From JAAFIP01 sp043721235 (lineage in GTDB: Bacteria > Pseudomonadota > Gammaproteobacteria > Burkholderiales > Burkholderiaceae_C), in the NCBI GenBank assembly GCA_043721235.1, contig JAYSRE010000212.1:1-61315 (forward strand): DNA of 61,315 nucleotides, written 5' to 3'. Numbering within the stretch: position 1 is the first letter of the stretch; every line of letters begins with the position of its first letter. The notes below the pieces were generated by a model. The model was not told where the DNA came from and ran no database searches. It was given only the letters and a program-made list of their open reading frames with translations. A program made the position numbers and the translations under genes. This document shows positions 9,343 to 18,172 of this stretch, in pieces.

Positions 9343-10242
9343 ATGCACATACAAGTAACCCACCTCACCCGCTACCGCTACCAGCCGCAGGTAGACAATG
9401 CCCAGCATGTGGCCTACCTCACCCCTGCCAGCAACCAGGCCCAGCAAGTGCGCAGCCACAGCCTGCAGGTCAGCCCGCAGCCGGGCGAATGCGAGTCGCG
9501 TAGGGACATTTATGGCAATAGCTGCACGTTTTTTTCAATTGCCAAGCCGCACTCTGAGCTGTGTGTCACGGCCCGCAGCACCGTGCTTACCCTGCCCCGC
9601 CCGCACGTAGAAAGCACTGCGCCGTGGGAGGCTGTGCAAGCACAGCTGCGCTACCGCGCGCATGCGCCCTACCACAGCGCGACTGAGTTTGTTTTTGCCT
9701 CACCGTATGCACCCCGGCATGCTGATTTTGCACACTACGCGCTGCCCAGCTTTAGCCCTGGTGCGCCTTTGCCAGACTGCGCCGCCCATCTGATGGGCCG
9801 CATCCATGCTGACTTTGTGTACGAAACCCACAGCACCCAGGTCAACACACCCACCCTGCAAGCACTGGCCCAAAGACGCGGCGTGTGCCAAGACTTTGCC
9901 CACATCATGGTGGCCTGCTGGCGCGCCATGGGCCTGCCAGCACGCTATGTCAGCGGCTATGTGCTGACCCAGCCGCCCGAGGGCCAAGCCAGGCTGGTAG
10001 GCTGCGACGCATCGCACGCCTGGGCCTCGGTGTTTATTCCAACCGGCATAGCTGCCAGCACCGGGGAGCTGGGCGACGGCCAATGGCTGGACTGCGACCC
10101 CACCAATAACCGCAGCCCTGGCGAGGACTATGTAACCTTGGCCACAGGACGCGATTTTGCCGATGTATCTCCCCTGCGCGGAGTCATCTTAGGCGGTGCA
10201 GACCACCAGCTTGAGGTGGAAGTTACAGTAATGCCGCAGTAG
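9343..10242 (+). CDS. Transglutaminase family protein (small)
   Basis: A 299-residue protein with the bacterial transglutaminase N-terminal domain (about 1-80, HLTRYRYQPQV) and a transglutaminase-like core (about 155-265) containing the nucleophile in RRGVCQDFAH, the His in DASHAWASVF and the Asp in DCDPTNN. Such proteins act as cysteine proteases or amide-bond exchangers. The ATG follows the stop of the ATP-grasp/alpha-E gene by one base, which implies translational coupling. With the two upstream genes it completes the conserved transglutaminase, ATP-grasp, alpha-E, transglutaminase set. An imperfect hairpin built on GTATTTAC/GTAAATAC follows the stop but has no T-run. Confidence 0.9.
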   Translation: MHIQVTHLTRYRYQPQVDNAQHVAYLTPASNQAQQVRSHSLQVSPQPGECESRRDIYGNSCTFFSIAKPHSELCVTARSTVLTLPRPHVESTAPWEAVQAQLRYRAHAPYHSATEFVFASPYAPRHADFAHYALPSFSPGAPLPDCAAHLMGRIHADFVYETHSTQVNTPTLQALAQRRGVCQDFAHIMVACWRAMGLPARYVSGYVLTQPPEGQARLVGCDASHAWASVFIPTGIAASTGELGDGQWLDCDPTNNRSPGEDYVTLATGRDFADVSPLRGVILGGADHQLEVEVTVMPQ

Positions 10243-10294
10243 CTTTTGTAGGTATTTACGGAAAACGGGTAAATACTTTTACAAGCAAAAACCC

Positions 10295-10336
10295 CCATCG
10301 CCCAAGGAAATGCTGCACAAGCAGCTATACTATTTG
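10295..10336 (+). repeat. Dispersed palindromic repeat, copy 2
   Basis: CATCGCCCAAGGAAATG followed by CTGCACAAGCAGCTATAC. It abuts the GTG start of the SRPBCC gene at 10339, so the repeat forms the whole immediate 5' leader of that gene; TATACT at its end resembles a -10 box. Confidence 0.85.
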
Positions 10337-10338
10337 CA

Positions 10339-10950
10339 GTGAATTACCTAACCCGCCAAGGGGTAAAGCCCTTTAACTTAGCCCACTCAAGTGCGCAGTG
10401 GCTGTGCGCCGCACTGCTGCTCTTAAGTGCCCCCTGGGCGCTGGCAACCGAAGCGGTGATTGAGGTTAAAACGTCCCACGTGGGTGACCTGGTCACAGTG
10501 CGGGCGGTGGCCACTATTGCAGCGCCGATGGCTGTGGTGTGGGGCACGCTGACCGACTATGAGCGCTTGCCTGAGTTTATTCCGGGCCTAAAGAAAAGCA
10601 CCGTGATTGCCCGTAGCGGTGCTACTTCCACCGTGCAGCAGTCGGGCGAGGCGCGGTTTTTCTTTGCCAGTGTGCCCATAGAAGTCACTTTAGAGTCTAC
10701 CGAAGCCCCGCCCAATATTGAGGTGCGGCGCTTAGCAGGTACGCTTAAAAAGCTAGAAGGCCGCTACGAAACCGAGGTGCTGGGCGGCAGCGTCCAACTG
10801 CGCTGGCTGGGCAGTATTGAGCCTGAAAACGGCCTGCCGCCACTGGTGGGCGAGGCGCTCATGCGCCGTACTATCAGGGCCCAGTTTACCGGCATGGTGC
10901 GCGAGATAGAGCGGCGCGAGGCGCTGCGTTTGGCGGCGTTGGCTAAATGA
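10339..10950 (+). CDS. Exported SRPBCC (START/polyketide-cyclase-like) protein
   Basis: A 203-residue protein with an N-terminal signal peptide (hydrophobic WLCAALLLLSAPWALA, cleavage near residue 36) and an SRPBCC lipid/ligand-binding domain (about 55-190), recognisable from the VWGTLTDYERLPEFIPGL segment. The start is GTG, directly behind a dispersed repeat and without a clear Shine-Dalgarno sequence. It overlaps the following lipoprotein gene by four bases (ATGA), so both are translated together. Its place 96 bases after the transglutaminase operon suggests, but does not prove, a shared role at the cell envelope. Confidence 0.82.
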   Translation: MNYLTRQGVKPFNLAHSSAQWLCAALLLLSAPWALATEAVIEVKTSHVGDLVTVRAVATIAAPMAVVWGTLTDYERLPEFIPGLKKSTVIARSGATSTVQQSGEARFFFASVPIEVTLESTEAPPNIEVRRLAGTLKKLEGRYETEVLGGSVQLRWLGSIEPENGLPPLVGEALMRRTIRAQFTGMVREIERREALRLAALAK

Positions 10951-12743
10951 GCCAAGCAGTGCAGCCAGCGTGTAGCCTCGGGCAGGCAGTGAGGGCGGTG
11001 CGTGGCTTCTTGCTTGGGCTGGCGGTGGTTTTAAGCGCAGGCTGCGCCTCATTGACAGCCCCCGTGCTGCCGGGCCGCGCCTTGGCGGCCCCCCAAGATG
11101 TGCAGTGTATTGACTGGTACGCCGCGCTAGACGCAGCCACTGACGGCGCTGGCGTGCGCGATGCAGGTGCCGTGCGTGTAGCAGGCTTTTCGCACCTGCG
11201 GGTAGACCGGTTTACCGCCTCGCTGCGCGACAAACTGCCAGCGCCAAATGCAAGTCAAGCAGCCTCTGCGGCCCATACCGCACTGCACCAGCGGCTGGTG
11301 CAGCTAGACCTAGAGGCGCGTGCATTTGAAATTACCAACCTGCCCGCAGCCACCCGCAAGCAGCTGGCCAACACTGCGTTGGATGCAGCCAGCAGCACTG
11401 CGGCCCAATCTGCTAATGCACTTGATGCCCTTGATGCGCCTGATGCCTTGCTGCAGCGCACCCGCCAATGTGCCAGCCGTTTGGCCGCGCTAGACCTGAC
11501 CACGCCCCAGCGTCTGGGCACCCTGCTTGAGCGGCTGGATGTGCCCGACAGCTACACCACCAGCTACCGCGCGCTGGGGGCCTACGCCCTAACCCGCTAC
11601 CCGTTTGCCGCAGGCGTGCGCCAGCTCGAGGCACAGCGGCTGGTGGTGGCCAGCGCAGACAGTCCGCCCCCTGCTGGCACCCGCCGCCTGCGCTACAACC
11701 CGCCCAGCGATGCTGCCGCAGTCGCGGCAAATCCTTCCAACACGGCAAACCTATCCGCTACAAACCTATCCGCTACAAATTCACCCACTGCGAACTTATC
11801 GGCCGCTGACCTGCGCCGCATACTCACCCCGCCGCCTAATGACCCCTTGCAGGTGCCCGCGCCCAGCCCGGCTGACCTAGAGCGCCTGTTTGCCCACTTT
11901 GCCCCCAGCTTTGACATAGACACCGCCAGCAACGACGACCTGCCGGGCACCTTGGCATGGCAACCTACAGCGGACACTGTGGGCACTGCAAGCAGCGCTA
12001 CCGCCCACAGCCTGGCTGTAGACACCACCGCCCCCGCGCTGTACCGGCAAACCGCCACCACGCGCTACGGGGGCGCAAGCCTGCTGCAATTGGTCTACAC
12101 CTTGTGGTTTCCGGCCCGACCCGCTGCACCCGGTGCCATGCCAGACCTGCTTGCCGGCAAGCTCGATGGCGTAGTCTGGCGCGTCACATTGGCCCCAGAC
12201 GGCACGCCCTTGGTGTTCGACAGCATGCACCCCTGCGGCTGTTACCACTGGTTCTACCCTACACCCGCCGCACAGCCCAAGCCTGCGCCCCAAGCAGGCA
12301 CTGAATGGGCCTTTATCCCACAAAGCTTGCCGCAAGCACCCGCCAACGCAGGGCAGCCCCAGCGCATGCTGCTGCGCATAGCGCCTGTGAGCCATTTTGT
12401 TGACCGCGTCACGCCTGTCCCCGCAGCCAACGACCCCAGCAGCACAACCCACTATGCTTGGCGCGACTACCACAGCCTGCGCTCATTGCCCCTGGGTTGG
12501 ACCAGCGCCGATGGCATGCCTGGTTCACCACCCGCAAGCCGCAGTGTCTTTAACCCCCAAGGTTTTATAGACGGCACCGACCGGGCCGAGCGCTTTATAT
12601 TCTGGCCCATGGGCATCGCCCGCGCAGGCAGCATGCGCCAGTGGGGCAAGCATGCCACCGCCTTTGTAGGGCGCAGGCACTTTGACGATGCAACCCTGAT
12701 GGAGCAGCGCTTTAACTTTGCCCCAGCACACTTCGCACCCTGA
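10947..12743 (+). CDS. Conserved hypothetical lipoprotein
   Basis: A 598-residue protein of unknown function. It has a lipoprotein signal with lipobox LSAGC (lipidated Cys33), so it should sit on the periplasmic side of a membrane. The middle (residues about 265-290) is low complexity and holds two perfect 15-base DNA repeats encoding N-L-S-A-T twice. The C-terminal half is better folded, with Trp-rich segments and a striking DSMHPCGCYHWFYP motif that looks conserved and possibly metal- or disulfide-binding. It overlaps the SRPBCC gene by four bases. I recognise no named domain. Confidence 0.75.
   Translation: MSQAVQPACSLGQAVRAVRGFLLGLAVVLSAGCASLTAPVLPGRALAAPQDVQCIDWYAALDAATDGAGVRDAGAVRVAGFSHLRVDRFTASLRDKLPAPNASQAASAAHTALHQRLVQLDLEARAFEITNLPAATRKQLANTALDAASSTAAQSANALDALDAPDALLQRTRQCASRLAALDLTTPQRLGTLLERLDVPDSYTTSYRALGAYALTRYPFAAGVRQLEAQRLVVASADSPPPAGTRRLRYNPPSDAAAVAANPSNTANLSATNLSATNSPTANLSAADLRRILTPPPNDPLQVPAPSPADLERLFAHFAPSFDIDTASNDDLPGTLAWQPTADTVGTASSATAHSLAVDTTAPALYRQTATTRYGGASLLQLVYTLWFPARPAAPGAMPDLLAGKLDGVVWRVTLAPDGTPLVFDSMHPCGCYHWFYPTPAAQPKPAPQAGTEWAFIPQSLPQAPANAGQPQRMLLRIAPVSHFVDRVTPVPAANDPSSTTHYAWRDYHSLRSLPLGWTSADGMPGSPPASRSVFNPQGFIDGTDRAERFIFWPMGIARAGSMRQWGKHATAFVGRRHFDDATLMEQRFNFAPAHFAP
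11747..11776 (+). repeat. Perfect 15-base tandem repeat inside the lipoprotein gene
   Basis: AAACCTATCCGCTAC occurs twice head to tail, followed by a partial third unit, and encodes repeated NLSAT. Being a multiple of three, copy-number change here would keep the frame. Confidence 0.8.
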
Positions 12744-12770
12744 AATTTCGCCGTTGCCTGTGTCAAAGGT

Positions 12771-12839
12771 AGTAGCTACTTACTATCTAAATAGTAGCTA
12801 CTCATTGAGCATTTCCTTGAGCGATAGCCCTATTTGGCT
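12771..12839 (-). repeat. Dispersed palindromic repeat, copy 3, with nested AGTAGCTACT pair
   Basis: The repeat proper runs from about 12791 (CTACTCATTGAGCATTTCC then TTGAGCGATAGCCC) and ends exactly where the dnaB stop codon begins. In front of it the self-complementary decamer AGTAGCTACT occurs at 12771-12780 and again at 12793-12802, giving a hairpin between two convergent genes that may act as a terminator for both. Confidence 0.7.
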
Positions 12840-14321
12840 CTAAAAATTACCACTTCCATAGCCCTGCGCCAGGCTTTCAAAGCGGGTCAGCTCCTTGATG
12901 AACGCCAGCTTGCAGGTACCGGTGGGGCCGTTACGCTGTTTGCTAATAATCAATTCAGTGACGCCAGGTTCTTTGCTGTCTTTGTTGTAGTAGTCGTCGC
13001 GGTAGATGAACATGATGACATCGGCGTCTTGCTCAATCGCGCCAGACTCGCGCAGGTCGCTCATCATGGGGCGCTTGTCGGTGCGCGACTCTACCCCGCG
13101 GCTAAGCTGGGACAGCGCTATCACAGGGCACTGCAGCTCTTTGGCCAGGGCTTTAAGGCCGCGAGAAATTTCGCCTACCGCCGTAGCGCGGTTTTCGTCG
13201 CTCATGGAGCTGGACACGCTCATCAGCTGCAAATAGTCCACCACAATCAAGCCCAGCTTGCCGCCCATTTGCCGCGCCAGGCGCCGCGCATTGCCGCGCA
13301 GCTCGCTGGTCGTCAGGCCAGGGGTTTCGTCGATGTGCAGGCTGATGTTGCGCAACTTTTCAATCGCCTCAGTCAGGCGCGGCCACTCATCGTCGTGCAG
13401 CTTGCCAGTGCGCAGGCGCATTTGGTCAATACGCCCAATCGAGCCCACAATACGAATGGCCAGCTGGCTGGCCCCCATCTCCATAGAAAACACCGCTACT
13501 GGCAACTGCTCTTTAAGGGCGACGTGCTCAGCAATGTTGATGGCCAATGCCGTTTTTCCCATACTCGGTCTGGCGGCCAAAATTATCAGGTCACCAGCTT
13601 GCAGGCCAGAGGTCATGCGGTCTAAGTCGACGTAACCGGTGGGCACACCGGTGATATCGTTGGGGTTTTCTGACATCTCCACCACGCGGTCTAGCAGGGC
13701 CACCACCAGGCTGTCCATGCCTTGAAAGCCTTGCTTCATGCGCGAGCCTTCTTCGCCGATGGAGAAGATTTTTTTCTCAGCTTCGTCCAGTATTTTGGCA
13801 ACGTCTTTGCCGCCGGTGTTGAAGGCGCTGGTTGAAATCTCGTCACTGGCGCTAACCAGCTTGCGCAAAATAGCGCGCTCGCGCACGATTTCGGCGTAGC
13901 GGCGAATGTTGGCAGCGCTGGGTACGTACTGGGCCAGGGAGTTGAGGTAGACGATACCGCCCACTTCGTCGGCCTTGCCTTGGGACTGCAGGCTTTCAAA
14001 CACGGTAATTACATCGGCAGGTTTGGTTTTGTCCACCATGGCCTTGATGGCATCGTAGATCAAGCGGTGTTCGTAGCGGTAAAAGTCAGCGCCGCTGCTG
14101 AGCAAGTCGCTCACGCGCTCCCAAGCGCCATTGTCTAGCAGCAGGCCGCCCAGCACGCTGGACTCCGCCTCTATGCTGTGCGGTGGAATGCGCAGCTGGG
14201 CTATCGGCGATGTGTCTAGGCCGTAGCTGGACAAGTCGGGGGAGTAGCCATGGTCAAGTGGGTGGTCAAGCGGATGGTGGGGATCGCCGTCGTTGCTGGC
14301 GGAGTTTAAAACTGCAGACAT
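12840..14321 (-). CDS. dnaB: Replicative DNA helicase DnaB
   Basis: Hexameric helicase that unwinds DNA at the replication fork and recruits primase. The 493 residues comprise an N-terminal domain (about 40-145, IEAESSVLGGLLLDN), a linker, and a RecA-like ATPase domain (about 190-470) with Walker A ARPSMGKTALA, the Walker B strand LIVVDYLQLM, and the SKQRNGPTG segment near the end. The N-terminal extension contains a short DHPLDH duplication. The stop codon abuts a dispersed repeat. Upstream lies tRNA-Pro on the same strand, 255 bases away. Confidence 0.97.
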   Translation of the reverse strand: MSAVLNSASNDGDPHHPLDHPLDHGYSPDLSSYGLDTSPIAQLRIPPHSIEAESSVLGGLLLDNGAWERVSDLLSSGADFYRYEHRLIYDAIKAMVDKTKPADVITVFESLQSQGKADEVGGIVYLNSLAQYVPSAANIRRYAEIVRERAILRKLVSASDEISTSAFNTGGKDVAKILDEAEKKIFSIGEEGSRMKQGFQGMDSLVVALLDRVVEMSENPNDITGVPTGYVDLDRMTSGLQAGDLIILAARPSMGKTALAINIAEHVALKEQLPVAVFSMEMGASQLAIRIVGSIGRIDQMRLRTGKLHDDEWPRLTEAIEKLRNISLHIDETPGLTTSELRGNARRLARQMGGKLGLIVVDYLQLMSVSSSMSDENRATAVGEISRGLKALAKELQCPVIALSQLSRGVESRTDKRPMMSDLRESGAIEQDADVIMFIYRDDYYNKDSKEPGVTELIISKQRNGPTGTCKLAFIKELTRFESLAQGYGSGNF

Positions 14322-14497
14322 GGTGTGGTATTTTTCCTAGACCTTGATGCTAGTGTGCAGGCCTTGTGGGGGCAAGGGATAAGCCTGTGGATATGTTGCG
14401 GATGGGTCTGTATAAGTTGGCCCGTTGCGCCAAGGTGTGAACCTCTGTTGCAAGGGATGGGCTAAGGTGCGGCCATCGAACGTTGCCTGCAATGCAA

Positions 14498-14525
14498 AAC
14501 GGGCCAAGATTGCGCAAGGCCCGTT
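14498..14525 (-). terminator. Probable terminator of tRNA-Pro
   Basis: Arms AACGGGCC and GGCCCGTT (14498-14505, 14518-14525) pair across a 12-base loop and, read on the minus strand, are followed by TTTTGC. It lies about 50 bases beyond the tRNA-Pro 3' end, so it most likely ends that transcript. Confidence 0.6.
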
Positions 14526-14576
14526 AGAAAATGGTGTGCAGCAAAAAAAAACTAATTTGCTGCGACTGAAAATCAT

Positions 14577-14653
14577 TGGTCGGTGTGAAAGGATTCGAAC
14601 CTTCGACCCCTTGCACCCCATGCAAGTGCGCTACCAGGCTGCGCCACACACCG
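14577..14653 (-). tRNA. tRNA-Pro (anticodon GGG)
   Basis: A 77-base cloverleaf on the minus strand with acceptor arms CGGTGTG/CACACCG, anticodon loop ATGGGGT giving anticodon GGG, T-loop GTTCGAA-like and an encoded CCA end (14577-14579). A first base pair of C-G is typical of proline tRNA. A TATAAT box lies about 10 bases upstream on the minus strand (around 14662-14667). Confidence 0.96.
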
Positions 14654-14721
14654 AAGCATCTGATTATAGCGTGAGAAGGAACCGCCCCTGAGTCGTGTCA
14701 GAGCCGCAGCGGCCCATCCAG

Positions 14722-15207
14722 CTACACCGGTATGGCTAAAAGATCACGAATTTCAAACAGCTCGCGGCGTAGCTGCACGATAGGCAAATGCAGTGCGTGC
14801 ACATCGGCCCCTGAGACTGCTGCTGCGACATCGTCGCTGTCAGCAAAATCAGCCTCGCCCATGCCGGGCGGAAAGCCTGACTCTGCGCCGTCCAGCACAT
14901 CTACACCGTCCAGCATCACTTCGCCTGCTTTGCGGCGGTCGCGTTCAGTCTGCACCAAATCATGCAGCTTGTTGCGTGCGCCGCTGATGGTGAAGCCTTG
15001 GTCGTACAGCAGGTCGCGTATACGGCGGATCATCAGCACCTCATGGTGCTGGTAGTAGCGGCGGTTGCCGCGCCGCTTCATAGGTTTAAGCTGGGTAAAT
15101 TCTTGCTCCCAATAGCGCAGCACGTGCGGCTTTACGTCACACAGTTCGCTGACTTCACCAATGGTGAAATAGCGCTTAACAGGGATAGATGGAAGGGATT
15201 TCTCCAT
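14722..15207 (-). CDS. MerR family transcriptional regulator
   Basis: A DNA-binding protein of 161 residues with an N-terminal MerR winged helix (about 12-80: YFTIGEVSELCDVKPHVLRYWE, shown here in part) and a C-terminal acidic tail. In many betaproteobacteria this regulator lies between ihfA and tRNA-Pro; the tRNA is here, 69 bases downstream, but ihfA is not upstream. The ATG at 15207 is preferred over a TTG at 15267 because it matches the family start; no strong Shine-Dalgarno sequence is seen. No metal- or drug-binding cysteine cluster is apparent, so the signal it senses is unknown. Confidence 0.88.
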   Translation of the reverse strand: MEKSLPSIPVKRYFTIGEVSELCDVKPHVLRYWEQEFTQLKPMKRRGNRRYYQHHEVLMIRRIRDLLYDQGFTISGARNKLHDLVQTERDRRKAGEVMLDGVDVLDGAESGFPPGMGEADFADSDDVAAAVSGADVHALHLPIVQLRRELFEIRDLLAIPV

Positions 15208-15414
15208 TGAAATCAACGTTTTACAGGCAAGATCTCGAAATTTACTCGCATTTTGCCTAAGATGCAAACTACTTTGACTGTGCGCGCTAACTGCTTGAAT
15301 TTGTTGTAATTTGGCGCTCAGCTAATTAGAGCAATGTTTGTAACCGCCGTGTGCGTCGGCGGCCTACTTTTTTGACTTTTTTGTGACACGGCCGCCAGCC
15401 GCTCTGCAAGCCAT

Positions 15415-15903
15415 TTACACCGGGACGTTGCGCGCCTCAATGCCCCAGCGCGCCAACGCTGCATCGTCGCTTACGCGCGCGTCCACCCATTTGGCGGTGC
15501 CGCCGATGGTTTCTTTTTTCCAAAAAGGCGCCTGGGTTTTCAAATAGTCCATGAGAAACTCGCAAGCTTTAAAGCTCTCGCCCCGGTGCGCTGAAGTCAC
15601 GGCCACCATCACAATCTGGTCTAGCGGTGCCAACGTGCCCACGCGGTGCACCACGCGGGCGGTAAATATGCCAAAACGCTGGTGGGCCGCGTCAATCATG
15701 GCCTCGATGGCGCTCTCGGTCATGCCGGGGTAGTGCTCTAGCTCCAGCGCGCTGATGCTGACTGCAGCTTGGCCCAGGTTGCGGTCGCGCACAGTGCCGA
15801 CAAAACTGCACACTGCGCCTACCCGCGCATCGTGCGCGCGCAGTGCAGCTATCTCGTCGCCTACATTAAAGTCGGCAGTTTGAATGGCTACGCGGCTTGC
15901 CAT
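15415..15903 (-). CDS. moaE: Molybdopterin synthase catalytic subunit MoaE
   Basis: Large subunit of molybdopterin synthase, which puts two sulfurs from MoaD thiocarboxylate into precursor Z (cPMP). The 162 residues show family motifs GAVCSFVGTVRD, VTSAHRGESFKACEF and the active-site Lys segment LKTQAPFWKKE. It starts one base after the moaD stop, so the two subunits are coupled. It is the last gene of the mobB-moeA-moaD-moaE cluster. Confidence 0.96.
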   Translation of the reverse strand: MASRVAIQTADFNVGDEIAALRAHDARVGAVCSFVGTVRDRNLGQAAVSISALELEHYPGMTESAIEAMIDAAHQRFGIFTARVVHRVGTLAPLDQIVMVAVTSAHRGESFKACEFLMDYLKTQAPFWKKETIGGTAKWVDARVSDDAALARWGIEARNVPV

Positions 15904-15904
15904 G

Positions 15905-16159
15905 CTAGCCCCCAGTCACCGGTGGGAAAAACGCCACTTCTGCACCTGCAGGCAGCGCGGCCGTGTCGTCTGCCATGGTTTGGTTGACTGCCATGCGCAG
16001 GGCAGTACAGGTGGCCAGTGCATCCGCATAGACACCGCCGCGTGCAAGCAGCTCGGCGCGCAGTGCACCCAAGCTAGCGGCTTGGGTGGCCCATGGTTCG
16101 CTGGCGTGGCCCAGCGCCTCGCGTACGGAAGCAAAATACTTAAGGGTGATGGTATTCAT
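15905..16159 (-). CDS. moaD: Molybdopterin synthase sulfur-carrier subunit MoaD
   Basis: Small ubiquitin-like sulfur carrier of 84 residues. It ends in the Gly-Gly tail (PPVTGG) whose terminal carboxylate is adenylated and thiolated, then donates sulfur in the MoaD-MoaE complex. The N-terminal ITLKYFASVREALG is typical. It is coupled to moaE with a one-base gap and lies 75 bases after moeA. Confidence 0.95.
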   Translation of the reverse strand: MNTITLKYFASVREALGHASEPWATQAASLGALRAELLARGGVYADALATCTALRMAVNQTMADDTAALPAGAEVAFFPPVTGG

Positions 16160-16234
16160 AAAGCAAAGTTGCCTTTAACTGTGGTGTGTTCAACTGTGAT
16201 GTCTTTGGTGCGTATACAGGCGCGGCCTGTATAT

Positions 16235-17524
16235 TTAGCCTAACAGCTCTGAGAACGGAATAAAGCGCACGCTATCGCCTGGGGCAATGGTACAGCCTGC
16301 CGGGTTGTCTACCAGCCCGTCGGCCCATACGGCCGAGGTCAGCACGCCCGAGCTTTGGTTGGGGTAAATATCAACCGCGCCGCCCTCGTTGCGCCGCACA
16401 CGCAAAAATTCACGGCGTTTATCGGCTTTAGGCCAATCAAACAGTGCACGGGCCTGTACGCTGTGTACAGCCGTGGCGGCCACACTTTGGCCCTGCAGCA
16501 CCGCCAGCATAGGCCGTACCAAGAGCAAGAAAGTGACCAAGCTAGACACCGGGTTACCCGGTAGCCCAACAAAATGTGCTGTAGATTTGGCTTGCGCGCC
16601 TCGGTCAATGCGGCCATAGGCAAACGGTTTGCCCGGCTTCATGCTGATGCTCCACAGGTCAAGGCTGCCTAGCTGTTGCACGGCGGGTTTAATGTGGTCT
16701 TCTTCGCCCACGCTCACGCCGCCGCTGGTCAAAATCAGGTCATGGCTTTGCGCGGCCAGCGCCAGTGCGGCCACGGTGGCGGCCCGGTTGTCGGGCACGA
16801 TGCCCATGTCGGTTACCTGCACGCCTGCGCGCTGCAACAAAGCGCGTAGAAAAAAGCGGTTGCTGTTGTAGATGCTGCCTGGCCGCATCGCCTCTGGCGC
16901 TACAGTGCCGGGCATGACCAGCTCGTCGCCGGTAGAAAACAGGGCCACTTTAGCGCGGCGCAGCACGCTCAGCTCGGCCAAACCTATGCTGGCAGCCAAG
17001 CCCAGCGCGGCAGGCGCCAGCAAGGTGCCCGCAGGCAGCACCACGCTGCCCTTGGCGATGTCTTCGCCCGCTTTGCGCACCCACTGGCCTGTGCTGGGCT
17101 GGGTGGTGATGCGCACGCTGGCATGGCCTACGCTAGCGTCTACACCCACACCCACATCCACGCAGTCTTCTTGCATCACTACTGCGTCTGCGCCCGGCGG
17201 CATGGGCGCGCCGGTAAAAATGCGAGCGGCCTCGCCCGCGTGCAGCGGCTGACCAAACTGCCCGGCTGCAATGCGCTGTGCTACCCGCAGTACAGCGCAA
17301 GCGCTGGTGCAGTCGGCGCTGCGCACGGCGTAACCGTCCATTGCGCTGTTGTCAAAGCCTGGCACCTGCAAGTTAGATGTGATGCTGCTGGCCAGCACGC
17401 GGCGGTCTGCGTCAAAAGTGGCAACCACTTCAGTGGCGGTCAACGGCTGCACGCCTGCCAGCAGGTCGGCCAAGGCATCGTCGAGTGAGCGCAGCGGAGA
17501 AAATTTAGTGGTTGGTGCGGGCAT
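16235..17524 (-). CDS. moeA: Molybdopterin molybdotransferase MoeA
   Basis: Inserts molybdate into adenylylated molybdopterin to finish the cofactor. The 429 residues show NSAMDGYAVR near the N-terminus, the MPPGADAVVMQED loop, TGDELV, GGVSVGEEDH and LPGNPVSS, in family order. The ATG at 17524 is preferred to one at 17599, because the longer form would overlap mobB by about 40 bases and adds a low-complexity Ser/Thr-rich leader. It lies between mobB and moaD in the same transcription unit. Confidence 0.95.
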   Translation of the reverse strand: MPAPTTKFSPLRSLDDALADLLAGVQPLTATEVVATFDADRRVLASSITSNLQVPGFDNSAMDGYAVRSADCTSACAVLRVAQRIAAGQFGQPLHAGEAARIFTGAPMPPGADAVVMQEDCVDVGVGVDASVGHASVRITTQPSTGQWVRKAGEDIAKGSVVLPAGTLLAPAALGLAASIGLAELSVLRRAKVALFSTGDELVMPGTVAPEAMRPGSIYNSNRFFLRALLQRAGVQVTDMGIVPDNRAATVAALALAAQSHDLILTSGGVSVGEEDHIKPAVQQLGSLDLWSISMKPGKPFAYGRIDRGAQAKSTAHFVGLPGNPVSSLVTFLLLVRPMLAVLQGQSVAATAVHSVQARALFDWPKADKRREFLRVRRNEGGAVDIYPNQSSGVLTSAVWADGLVDNPAGCTIAPGDSVRFIPFSELLG

Positions 17525-17558
17525 GGCAGTGCTTTGAGTGCTAGGTGAAGTAGCGTCT

Positions 17559-18092
17559 TTACGTGTGGCGCTCGGCCTGGTAGTCAAACCTGACGGCATT
17601 GTCCACCAACCACTGGGCTACCGTTTCGGGGGCGTTGATGTCCAAGATCGGGCGCTGGGTGCCTGTGCGCACTTGGTAGGGCGCATCGGTAGCAATGGCG
17701 ACGATGAAGTCATCTTGGTCATACAGTGCGGGTTTGCCTTGCGAGGGCCGCCAAACTTCAATTTTAAGCACATCGCTTTCCTTAAAACCCTCGACCAGAA
17801 CCCAGTCCACACCGCTGCAGAGCTGGGCAATCAAATGGTGCACTTTAAGTTCACCGGGCTTTTCAAATTCGCGCATCAAAGCCAGCCGTTTGCCTGAGGC
17901 CACTACCACTTCAAACGCGCCCGCCTCACGGTGGCGAAAGGTGTCTTTGCCGGGGTGGTCAATGTCAAAATTATGGTGCGCGTGCTTAACCACCGATACG
18001 CGCAACCCACGGCTTTTAAGCGCCACAATCAGCGCTTCAACCAAGGTTGTTTTACCTGCGCCCGAAAAACCTGCAAAACCTACTACATTCAT
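17559..18092 (-). CDS. mobB: Molybdopterin-guanine dinucleotide biosynthesis protein MobB
   Basis: GTP-binding helper of molybdopterin-guanine dinucleotide synthesis. The 177 residues begin with the P-loop GFSGAGKTTL (residues about 6-16), followed by the VVKHAHHNFDIDHPGKDT segment and a VLVEGFK strand. It is the first gene of the cofactor cluster on the minus strand. A cofactor with the dinucleotide form fits use by DMSO-reductase-type enzymes encoded elsewhere. Confidence 0.94.
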   Translation of the reverse strand: MNVVGFAGFSGAGKTTLVEALIVALKSRGLRVSVVKHAHHNFDIDHPGKDTFRHREAGAFEVVVASGKRLALMREFEKPGELKVHHLIAQLCSGVDWVLVEGFKESDVLKIEVWRPSQGKPALYDQDDFIVAIATDAPYQVRTGTQRPILDINAPETVAQWLVDNAVRFDYQAERHT

Positions 18093-18172
18093 GTCAATGT
18101 GCTGCGGTAAAAGATGAGGGCAGTCAAGGTAGCTGTGCTAACCACACTTAATTTGGTACTGCCTATCGAACA

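Noticed and set aside
10243..10290. Hairpin GTATTTAC/GTAAATAC after the small transglutaminase gene as a terminator
   Set aside because: The stem is imperfect and there is no T-run; transcription into the SRPBCC gene remains possible.
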